This document shows, piece by piece, positions 1 to 5,019 of a DNA stretch of 5,019 nt. Under the pieces are notes generated by a model that saw only the letters and a program-made list of their open reading frames with translations, did no database searches and had not been told where the DNA came from. Each line of letters opens with the position of its first letter. The first letter of the stretch is position 1. A program made the translations under genes and the position numbers. The stretch lies in assembly GCA_019236035.1 (NCBI GenBank), contig JAFAJU010000428.1, positions 1 through 5,019 of the forward strand, given 5' to 3'. The DNA comes from Verrucomicrobiota bacterium (GTDB lineage: Bacteria; Verrucomicrobiota; Verrucomicrobiia; Chthoniobacterales; JAFAMB01).

Positions 1-1678
1 CGACCTGTTCAAGGTTCGCCTCCTGCAGAAAACGGGGCTCGCGCAATGCCACCGCTCCGCAGATAACCAGCAGCGCCAAGACCAGACCCAGCTCGCGGAC
101 ACGCATTAGGCGAGCGGTGAAGCCGCGCGCTACCGCCGATTTGGCAGGTTGGGTCAACGCATTGCGCGAAGCTTCAGACCTGCCGTAGTCTCGTGCTGTA
201 TGAGCGGCCGCGAGCAGCAAGGCCTCGCGATCGAACGAGGCGCGGACAGACTCGGCGGCGATGCGCCCCCCGCGAAAGACGATGATCCGATCAGTCATCC
301 CGATAACCTCACGCGCGTCATCGCTAATAAGAATCACAGCGATTCCCTCAGACGCCAGGTTAGAGATGATGCGATGTATCTCGGCCTTGGCCCCGACGTC
401 AATCCCTCGTGTTGGTTCATCGAGGATGAGAATCTTCGGCGACGGGATAAGCCATTTGGCCAGGAGCACCTTCTGCTGGTTTCCGCCAGAGACGGTGTTC
501 GTCAGTTGTTCGATTCCGGTTGCAACGACTCGCATCCGGCCGGCAAAGTCCCGAGCGATTTCAGACTCCCTCGGACGATCGACGACACCAAATCTGTTGG
601 CAAGCTCTCTGAGCACCGGCAGTGTCTCGTTCGCGCGGATCGGAAATTGCAGCACCAGCCCTTGTTGATGGCGGTCTTCGGGCAGGAAGGAGATTCCCAG
701 CCGCATCGCGTGCCGGGGAGAATCAGGTTCAACAACGCGACCATCTACCTGGATCTGGCCCCGGTCGGGCCTGGTGATGCCGAAAAGCATATGGGCCACC
801 TCCGAGCGACCGGCCCCAACCAGACCGAAGAAGCCCAGAATTTCGCCCGCGCGCAATTCGAAGCTGACATCCTCGACGAAGCCGGCACCGGAGAGCCCCC
901 GCACGCTAAGGATCGGGCGGCCAATCTGCAAATCTTCCTTCGGAAAGAAGGCCCCGGGTTCGGTGCCGATCATGTGACGAACAGTTTGTTCCGGAGTGAG
1001 ATCGGAAGTGGGCAGAGTCGTGATGCGTTTGCCCGAACGCAGGATGGTCACTTCATCACCCAAACCGAGGATCTCTTCGATAAAGTGACTGATGAAGAGC
1101 ACGGCTACGCCTTGCTTCTTCAAGTGCGCAACGATTTCGAACAGGCGGTCCACCTCGCGGCTCGAAATGCTCGAGGTGGGTTCATCCATGACCAGCACAC
1201 GCGCATCAATCGACAGGGCTTTAGCTATCTCGACGACCTGACGCTCGGCGATACTCAGCATCTTCACCGGCGCACCAACGTCGATCTCTACGCGCAGGCT
1301 CGATAACAGTTCCCGCGCTCTGCTGTTCATCGCTGTCCAGTCAATCCCATACATCCCCCGCGGCTGGCGCCCGACAAAAATGTTCTCCGCGGTCGAGAGA
1401 TCCGGAAAAATGGCCGGGTGCTGATGAATAACCACTATGCCTTTACGCCGCGCATCGGCGGCCCCCAGGATCGACGTGTCGATGCCATCCTTCAGGATCC
1501 GGCCGCCGTCCGGTTGATGGATCCCACCTAGAATCTTGACCAGTGTGCTTTTGCCGGCTCCGTTCTCGCCGGCCAGCGAATGCACCCGGCCGGCGCGAAG
1601 CGTCAGGTCGACATCGCTCAGAACCTCGACAGGCCCGAAGCGTTTTGTGATCCCGCGAAGTTCAATTACCGGAGCCAC
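1..1678 (-). CDS. Sugar ABC transporter ATP-binding protein fused to permease (partial, C-terminus beyond window)
   Basis: This protein energises sugar import at the inner membrane and also carries the start of the channel subunit. 559 residues are visible. NBD1 shows Walker A GENGAGKST (37-45), Q-loop Gln86, signature LSIAERQ (141-147), Walker B VLVMDEPT (161-168) and H-loop His198. NBD2 begins near 255, with the lysine-less Walker A GLVGAGRSE (285-293) usual for RbsA/MglA-type proteins, signature VSGGNQQK (396-403) and LILDEPTRGID (417-427). The ATPase normally ends near residue 490-500. Here the frame continues through a short linker into RELGLVLALLVICGAVAL (528-545) and PRFLQEANLEQV (548-559), the typical N-terminus and first helix of an RbsC-like permease. 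No stop occurs in this frame from 1678 to the window edge. The GTG start is chosen because homology begins there (APVIELRGITKRFG) and GGAG lies 4 nt upstream; no in-frame ATG exists nearer the preceding gene. It is probably cotranscribed with the binding protein. The ATPase call is near certain; the fusion is read directly from the sequence. Confidence 0.95.
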   Translation of the reverse strand, partial: MAPVIELRGITKRFGPVEVLSDVDLTLRAGRVHSLAGENGAGKSTLVKILGGIHQPDGGRILKDGIDTSILGAADARRKGIVVIHQHPAIFPDLSTAENIFVGRQPRGMYGIDWTAMNSRARELLSSLRVEIDVGAPVKMLSIAERQVVEIAKALSIDARVLVMDEPTSSISSREVDRLFEIVAHLKKQGVAVLFISHFIEEILGLGDEVTILRSGKRITTLPTSDLTPEQTVRHMIGTEPGAFFPKEDLQIGRPILSVRGLSGAGFVEDVSFELRAGEILGFFGLVGAGRSEVAHMLFGITRPDRGQIQVDGRVVEPDSPRHAMRLGISFLPEDRHQQGLVLQFPIRANETLPVLRELANRFGVVDRPRESEIARDFAGRMRVVATGIEQLTNTVSGGNQQKVLLAKWLIPSPKILILDEPTRGIDVGAKAEIHRIISNLASEGIAVILISDDAREVIGMTDRIIVFRGGRIAAESVRASFDREALLLAAAHTARDYGRSEASRNALTQPAKSAVARGFTARLMRVRELGLVLALLVICGAVALREPRFLQEANLEQV

Positions 1679-1682
1679 GGAG

Positions 1683-1686
1683 CTCC
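1683..1686 (-). promoter_or_regulatory. Ribosome-binding site of the ATPase-permease gene
   Basis: GGAG on the minus strand lies 4 nt before the GTG at 1678. The spacing is somewhat short. Two other in-frame candidates were considered: a GTG at 1759 has no Shine-Dalgarno sequence, and an upstream TTG directly abuts a GGGAG, leaving no room for initiation. This site therefore decides the start. Confidence 0.5.
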
Positions 1687-1770
1687 ATTGCGGATCAGGA
1701 TCGTTCAGGTTCCGCGGCCGGATGACGTCTCCGTGCTCTCCTGATGGCGCCGGTTTCACGTCGGTTTTGA

Positions 1771-1804
1771 CGCGGGGATGCAACTCCCAGGCTGCATCCC
1801 CACG
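1771..1804 (-). other. Intercistronic stem-loop between binding protein and ATPase genes
   Basis: A perfect 9-bp inverted repeat (1774-1782 with 1793-1801) is extended by two more pairs beyond one mismatch (1771-1772 with 1803-1804), around a 10-nt loop. It begins 18 nt after the binding-protein stop codon. No U-run follows in the transcript, so it is not a classical intrinsic terminator. Such hairpins after binding-protein genes commonly protect the upstream mRNA from 3' decay, or cause partial termination, so that binding protein outnumbers ATPase. That role is inferred here from position and shape. Confidence 0.55.
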
Positions 1805-1822
1805 CTCTCCCCGAGACGATGG

Positions 1823-2851
1823 TTAGAAGTTGTAATCTTTGATGTTCTCAGGGGTGAATTGCAGCGGCTGACCGGTGATGATCTGTCCAGTCGAATCGAT
1901 CTCGTATTTACCCGGCCACTTGCCCCCCGCGATCGTAAAGGAATCGCCGGCCTTCCCCTGGATCTTTCCCTCTGCCAAATACTTTGCCGCATAGTAGGTC
2001 ACATAACCGAGTTTGATGGGATCCCATAGGTAGAATCCCTCGATGGTGCCATCAAGCATGTATTTCCCTGTGATGCTCGGTACGCAATTGCCAGAGACTT
2101 TGATCGTGCCTGCCTTGTGCACGGACTCAAGAGCGCGCGCAACTGCGGGGAGACCGGGGCAAGTCGGGGCGAAGATCCCGGTAAGATCAGGATACTTTGT
2201 AGTTAATGCAACGGTCGCGTCGAAAGCCTTCTGTTCGTTGTCGTATCCATAGACTTCGTCCACGATTTCGATGTCCTTGTATTTCTTGAGTTCGTCCCGG
2301 AATGCTGCAATCCAGGCATTCTGATTCGCAGCGGTTGGTTGGGCAGATACAATAGCGACCTTACCCTTGGTTCCCATGGCCTCGACCAATAGTTGGGCGC
2401 CGTATCTGCCGATCGAATCGCTCGTCGCCTGGTTGACAAAGAACGGACGCCCATCGGGTGCAGAATCCGCGTCGAATGTGACGACCTTCGCGCCGAGCTT
2501 TTGTGCGCGTTTCATAGCTGGGACCACTGCGTCCGGATCGCTCGGGGCGACTGCGATCGCGGCTACATGGCGGTCTGCCAAATTGTTGATGATTTCGACC
2601 TGCGCTTGCCCGCTCGACTGTGTTGGGCCGTAGTTGTTAGCGGTTCCCCCGATCTCTCCAGCGGCGATCCGCGCACCTGAGAGCGTGGCATTGTAGTAGG
2701 GATTGGTGGTTTCCTTGATGACCATGGCCAGTTCGAAATTGTCCGCCCCGGCTGCCTGGGCCGTCATTTTCCAGTTCGCGACCACCGGAAGGATCACTAA
2801 GATGGTCAACGCTAGTAACTGATACCGTTTCATACCGGTCCGGACTGTCAC
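1823..2851 (-). CDS. Periplasmic sugar-binding protein of ABC transporter (RhaS/LsrB-like)
   Basis: This is the substrate-capturing subunit that delivers sugar to the adjacent ATPase-permease. It has 342 residues from the chosen GTG, normal for the family. The N-terminus has basic residues (Arg4, Lys8, Arg9), a hydrophobic core (12-25) and a likely signal peptidase site after AQA (31-33), so it should be exported by Sec. The mature part follows the Peripla_BP_4 pattern: FELAMVIKETTNPYYN, then IAVAPSDPDAVVPAMKRA, VTFDAD, FFVNQAT, TAANQNAW, LWDPIKLGY and the C-terminal FTPENIKDYNF. The last two, with TAANQNAW, resemble rhamnose-binding (RhaS) and autoinducer-2-binding (LsrB) proteins more than ribose or xylose binders; this is from memory, not alignment. 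The substrate is not certain. GTG 2851 is preferred because GAGGAAGG lies 5 nt upstream. ATG 2833 (336 aa) lacks a site at useful spacing. ATG 2947 would put about 40 unrelated residues before the signal peptide. No lipobox cysteine is seen. Confidence 0.93.
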   Translation of the reverse strand: MTVRTGMKRYQLLALTILVILPVVANWKMTAQAAGADNFELAMVIKETTNPYYNATLSGARIAAGEIGGTANNYGPTQSSGQAQVEIINNLADRHVAAIAVAPSDPDAVVPAMKRAQKLGAKVVTFDADSAPDGRPFFVNQATSDSIGRYGAQLLVEAMGTKGKVAIVSAQPTAANQNAWIAAFRDELKKYKDIEIVDEVYGYDNEQKAFDATVALTTKYPDLTGIFAPTCPGLPAVARALESVHKAGTIKVSGNCVPSITGKYMLDGTIEGFYLWDPIKLGYVTYYAAKYLAEGKIQGKAGDSFTIAGGKWPGKYEIDSTGQIITGQPLQFTPENIKDYNF

Positions 2852-2856
2852 AGGTA

Positions 2857-2864
2857 CCTTCCTC
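2857..2864 (-). promoter_or_regulatory. Strong ribosome-binding site of the binding-protein gene
   Basis: GAGGAAGG on the minus strand sits 5 nt before the GTG at 2851 and 23 nt before the ATG at 2833. This favours the GTG as the start and adds six residues to the n-region of the signal peptide. It is the strongest Shine-Dalgarno match seen at any gene start in the window. Confidence 0.65.
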
Positions 2865-2987
2865 GTTACTGCGCACGAGGAATTTGAGCCCACTATGCCT
2901 ATCGGCGGCACCGTGAGCACCGAGTTCAGGGGGGAACTCATCTTCATATGGGTCGGTTCTCTCTTTCTGTAGGATTGGTGTGGATAA

Positions 2988-2993
2988 AATATA
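2988..2993 (-). promoter_or_regulatory. Possible -10 element of the transporter promoter
   Basis: TATATT on the minus strand, in the most AT-rich stretch of the divergent region (TTATATTTTATCC), is the best -10 candidate for the transporter operon. Nothing resembling TTGACA lies 16-18 nt upstream, as expected of a promoter that needs an AraC/XylR-type activator. A start near 2981 would leave a leader of about 130 nt before the GTG. This is only a motif match. Confidence 0.3.
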
Positions 2994-3051
2994 AGCACGT
3001 CGGACTTCAGCGACCGGGTGAGGAAATGGGTGTGTACTCGGTCGCAGCGCA

Positions 3052-3121
3052 TAGCGTCCTGTCTCCGAAAGAGCTTGTAGGTTCTATCGGGGACAAGTGT
3101 TCTTTCGGGGACAGGACACTA
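3052..3121. repeat. 70-bp imperfect palindrome resembling paired mobile-element ends
   Basis: The arms 3052-3072 and 3101-3121 are 21 nt long and match as inverted repeats at 19 of 21 positions, separated by 28 nt. With a small gap the similarity runs a few bases further inward, to a shared CTTGT. On the minus strand the right side holds two near-identical 15-mers, TGTCCCCGAAAGAAC (3113-3099) and TGTCCCCGATAGAAC (3095-3081), with an 18-bp period. Inverted ends beginning with TGT and carrying tandem internal repeats are typical of some insertion-sequence termini, for example in the IS21 family. No transposase is present, so this could be a MITE or an internally deleted remnant. A regulator-binding palindrome or long leader hairpin is the alternative. 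The structure is certain; its origin is not. Confidence 0.6.
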
Positions 3122-3148
3122 GATTCCCGACACTATGAGAAAAGGACC

Positions 3149-3177
3149 TCTGGCGTAAGCTGCTAATTTACGCCAGA
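3149..3177. promoter_or_regulatory. Perfect inverted repeat upstream of the regulator gene (candidate operator)
   Basis: TCTGGCGTAA and TTACGCCAGA form perfect 10-bp arms around a 9-nt spacer, ending 11 nt before the regulator ATG. The centre-to-centre arm distance of 19 bp is close to two helical turns, which suits a dimeric DNA-binding protein. Autoregulation by the adjacent regulator is possible, but AraC/XylR proteins usually bind direct repeats, so another factor may use it. In RNA it would fold into a hairpin just before the start codon. Function is inferred from position. Confidence 0.5.
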
Positions 3178-3188
3178 ATTATCGCAAA

Positions 3189-4364
3189 ATGCGCGCGAAG
3201 CCTCGAAAACGCACGATCCTGCTAGCGCTTACATCTACCCATCACGGGTTCTATCGCGGCGCGGCGCGCTATGCCGCCGAACACGATTGGCACGTCGTTG
3301 CCGACATGATCTACGACGCCACCATACCGGTCGGATGGCGAGGCGATGGGATCCTCTCCTTCGTCGGACATTGGGAAGAACTGGCAAAGTATGTAATTTC
3401 TGCAGGCGTCCCGGTTGTAGAGATTTCGTCCGTTCGCAAGGACCTGGGCATTCCCTGCGTAATGGAGGACAACCAGGAGATCGGTCGGCTTGGTGCTGAA
3501 CATCTGTTGGAAAGAAATTTCAAGAATTTTGTCTGGGCACCTTTCTGCGATGACGCCGTCAATGAGGAACGGTTCCAGGGGTTTGCAGCTTTGGTAAGGT
3601 CCGTCGGGTTCGATTGTGTGCGACTGCTGCCGGTCAACACTCGGAGGAGCGCACGTCTCAGTCGTCACGTGAACTGGACGCTACGCCGGCGCTGGGTGAT
3701 CCACACGATTCAGTCGCTACGCTATCCGCTTGGCATCTTTTGCTACAACGATTGCGTTGCGGCGGACCTCGTCGACGCCTGCATTGAAGCCGGGATTCAA
3801 ATACCCGACCAGGTCGCGGTTCTAGGCGTCGACAATGATCCTGTCATTTGCGATTGTGTACAGGTGCCGTTGTCCAGCGTCCGGCACGATCTCGAAGGTA
3901 TGGCCTACGAGGCGGCGGCTCTCCTCGACCGGCTGATCAATGGGGAGCGCCCGCCAAAGATGCCTAAGCGGATCCCACCAAAGGGCGTTGTGACTCGCAA
4001 GAGCACAGAGGTCCTCGCCGTCGAGGACCCGAAGGTCAGCGCCGCACTCAGATATATCCAAGGAAATTTTTCCGGAGGGAATTTATCGGTGGACGACGTT
4101 GTTGCGCACTGCGGAGTTCCCCGGCGATCCTTGGAGCGCGCCTTTCGAGAAGAACTTGAGCGTACCATGCTTCACGAAATCCTCCGGGTGCGCATTAACC
4201 ATGCACAAAAACTTCTGGAAACGACTCCGCTTTCGGTCACCGATATCGCAGCACAGTCCGGATTCGCGAGTCTGAACCATTTTTTCCGCGTGTTTCACGC
4301 GCGGACCGGGCTAACCCCGCGAGCCTTCCGGCTCGCTCGGGGTCAGCCGTTTACTTATGACTAA
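3189..4364 (+). CDS. XylR-like AraC-family transcriptional regulator with sugar-sensing domain
   Basis: This cytoplasmic regulator has 391 residues, almost the same length as E. coli XylR, and the same layout. An N-terminal periplasmic-binding-protein-like sensor covers about residues 8-275: ILLALTSTHHGFYRGAARYA (9-28), GDGILSFVG (52-60), FCYNDCVAADLVDA (184-197), VAVLGVDND (209-217) and PLSSVRHD (227-234). A C-terminal AraC domain (about 284-385) has one helix-turn-helix near 299-320 (LSVDDVVAHCGVPRRSLERAF) and a second near 348-370 (LSVTDIAAQSGFASLNHFFRVF), closing with TGLTPRAFR. It is divergent from the transporter genes, so it probably senses the imported sugar or a derivative and switches on uptake. 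ATG 3189 is the only sensible start, because an in-frame stop lies at 3156-3158. No Shine-Dalgarno sequence precedes it, so translation may be weak or leaderless. A xylose ligand is not assumed: the binding protein next door looks more RhaS/LsrB-like. Confidence 0.94.
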   Translation: MRAKPRKRTILLALTSTHHGFYRGAARYAAEHDWHVVADMIYDATIPVGWRGDGILSFVGHWEELAKYVISAGVPVVEISSVRKDLGIPCVMEDNQEIGRLGAEHLLERNFKNFVWAPFCDDAVNEERFQGFAALVRSVGFDCVRLLPVNTRRSARLSRHVNWTLRRRWVIHTIQSLRYPLGIFCYNDCVAADLVDACIEAGIQIPDQVAVLGVDNDPVICDCVQVPLSSVRHDLEGMAYEAAALLDRLINGERPPKMPKRIPPKGVVTRKSTEVLAVEDPKVSAALRYIQGNFSGGNLSVDDVVAHCGVPRRSLERAFREELERTMLHEILRVRINHAQKLLETTPLSVTDIAAQSGFASLNHFFRVFHARTGLTPRAFRLARGQPFTYD

Positions 4365-4546
4365 TTTCCCCTTTTAAAGTTCAGGTCCCTGGCACTGGTG
4401 CCAAAATAGTATCTCGAAAATCATCGCTGTCTGCTCACCACGAGTCTTGGACAGATCCTTGCCACGGAGTGGCGACAGACCGAAGGCCATAGCGACTCGA
4501 TTTATGCCAAGAACAACGGAAAAGATAAATCACTTGATTTCTGTTA

Positions 4547-4563
4547 ACTCTTATTATAAGAGT
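4547..4563. promoter_or_regulatory. Perfect 17-bp palindrome, candidate operator/promoter for the NmrA-like gene
   Basis: ACTCTTAT and ATAAGAGT are perfect 8-bp arms around a single central T. The palindrome overlaps a possible -10 (TATAAG, 4555-4560), with TTGATT (4534-4539) 15 nt upstream as a weak -35. A compact AT-rich dyad over a -10 box is the usual arrangement for a repressor such as a MarR-, HxlR- or TetR-type protein. No such regulator gene is in view. The leader to the NmrA-like ATG would be about 160 nt, which weakens the promoter assignment. Confidence 0.4.
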
Positions 4564-4716
4564 GAGTGCGTCGTCCTATGATAGCCACCGATGCTCCGGA
4601 CGACCGCGAAACCGAACGCGTGTCTGGCCGGGCTCTGATCGTGGAGGTGATGCAAGTACCGATCCACTCAAAAAGAAACGCGTTCGCGAGCATCCGAAAT
4701 CTCCATTCAAGAATCT

Positions 4717-4720
4717 GAAG
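4717..4720 (+). promoter_or_regulatory. Weak ribosome-binding site of the NmrA-like gene
   Basis: GAAG lies 8 nt before the ATG at 4729, in an A-rich stretch. The spacing is good but the match is short. Confidence 0.4.
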
Positions 4721-4728
4721 AAACAAAC

Positions 4729-5019
4729 ATGCCTTCTCACACTACTTCCAAAATCTTCGTTGTCGGCGGCACTGGCGCTCAGGGCTTGCCTGTTATCAAA
4801 ACTCTAGTCGCCGACGGGAAATATTCAGTTAGGGCCCTTAGTCGCGACGCCGCCTCCCGTCGTGCGAAAGCGCTACTTGAGTTTGGCAACGTCGCGATCC
4901 TTGAGGGGACGTTCGCCGATGAGGAGACGTTGCGGCAAGGATTCCACGGGTGCGACGGGGCTTTTATCAATATCGATGGCTTCAATACCGGTGAGAAGAC
5001 CGAGATGTATTGGGCAATC
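4729..5019 (+). CDS. NmrA-like NAD(P)-binding protein (N-terminal part, runs off window)
   Basis: 97 residues are visible and the frame is open at the window edge. The N-terminus is a Rossmann fold: IFVVGGTGAQG (9-19) gives the GxxGxxG dinucleotide loop at Gly13, Gly16 and Gly19. VRALSRD (34-40) follows, with Arg39 where NADP-preferring NmrA/HSCARG-type atypical short-chain dehydrogenases carry a basic residue. After an LEGTFAD turn (58-64) comes GAFINIDGFNTGEKTEMYW, a stretch characteristic of this subgroup. Members are either NADP-sensing regulators without catalysis or quinone/isoflavone-type reductases; the diagnostic C-terminal part is missing, so the choice cannot be made. It lies on the same strand as the regulator, but the 364-bp gap argues against a shared operon. 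No functional link to sugar uptake is evident. Confidence 0.88.
   Translation, partial: MPSHTTSKIFVVGGTGAQGLPVIKTLVADGKYSVRALSRDAASRRAKALLEFGNVAILEGTFADEETLRQGFHGCDGAFINIDGFNTGEKTEMYWAI

Larger units (their letters stand above)
4365..4728. other. 364-bp intergenic region without a convincing gene
   Basis: This stretch separates the regulator from the NmrA-like gene. The only frames open across it are short, lack recognisable motifs and have no credible ribosome-binding site. It is more AT-rich than its surroundings between about 4500 and 4565. It contains a small dyad TGGCAC-TG-GTGCCA (4390-4403) without a following U-run, so no intrinsic terminator for the regulator can be claimed, and the perfect palindrome at 4547-4563 listed separately. 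Confidence 0.6.

Noticed and set aside
149..1306. A 385-codon plus-strand open frame antisense to the ATPase gene
   Set aside because: The minus strand here encodes every expected ATPase motif. The plus-strand translation has no recognisable domain and is a shadow of codon bias in GC-rich coding DNA.
1679..1822. Possibility that the binding protein and ATPase form one read-through product, as they share a reading frame across the gap
   Set aside because: A TAA stop at 1823-1825 separates them, the spacer holds a hairpin and its translation has no domain character. The shared frame is most simply chance.
1823..3052. The full 409-residue version of the binding protein
   Set aside because: The extra N-terminal residues precede a clear signal peptide and resemble nothing in the family. 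A near-ideal ribosome-binding site marks GTG 2851 instead.
2948..3166. A 72-codon plus-strand frame across the divergent promoter region
   Set aside because: It runs through the palindromic element, has no homology-like features and no clear ribosome-binding site.
3222..3668. A 148-codon minus-strand frame inside the regulator gene
   Set aside because: It is a shadow of the regulator coding frame, with no domain-like sequence.
4390..4403. Dyad TGGCAC-TG-GTGCCA considered as the regulator's terminator
   Set aside because: As RNA it gives only about 5 bp with a 4-nt loop and is followed by AAAATA rather than a U-run, so it does not qualify as an intrinsic terminator. It is too short to claim as an operator.
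4544..4726. Short frames in the gap before the NmrA-like gene: 60 codons on the minus strand, 81 codons on the plus strand from GTG 4562, and an 18-codon frame after GGAGGTG near 4650
   Set aside because: None shows conserved motifs. The GGAGGTG lies too close to its ATG for normal initiation, and the plus-strand frame overlaps the NmrA-like coding sequence in the wrong frame.

Overview
The window is about 5 kb of moderately GC-rich bacterial chromosome. It holds most of a divergent sugar-uptake locus and the start of an unrelated oxidoreductase gene. The protein styles (a RhaS/LsrB-like periplasmic binding protein, an RbsA/MglA-type double ATPase, a XylR-like AraC-family regulator and an NmrA-like protein) and the Sec signal peptide fit a Gram-negative soil or plant-associated bacterium. 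An alphaproteobacterium is a reasonable guess, but nothing here fixes the taxon.

Minus strand, transcribed leftwards from about 2980. The first gene is a complete periplasmic sugar-binding protein (1823-2851). A 144-nt spacer with a strong stem-loop follows. The next gene (1-1678) encodes a two-NBD sugar ABC transporter ATPase. Its reading frame does not stop at the usual end of the ATPase. It runs on, without a stop codon, into the N-terminus and first membrane helix of a sugar ABC permease before leaving the window. This is therefore an ATPase-permease fusion. Any second permease or sugar-metabolism genes would lie beyond the left edge.

Plus strand. A complete 391-residue regulator (3189-4364) is divergent from the transporter. 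It has the XylR layout: a periplasmic-binding-protein-like sensor domain followed by two AraC-type helix-turn-helices. It very probably controls the transporter in response to the imported sugar. After a 364-bp gap with no convincing gene, an NmrA-like NAD(P)-binding protein begins at 4729 and runs off the right edge.

The divergent control region (2852-3188) is unusually structured. It holds a 70-bp imperfect palindrome that looks like a pair of mobile-element ends with almost nothing between them, and a separate perfect 10-bp-arm inverted repeat 11 nt before the regulator start. A near-ideal ribosome-binding site there places the binding-protein start at a GTG. A perfect 17-bp palindrome lies upstream of the NmrA-like gene. 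I saw no tRNA, rRNA, CRISPR array or intact insertion sequence. The transporter and regulator families are known; the fusion and the palindromes are the unusual parts.
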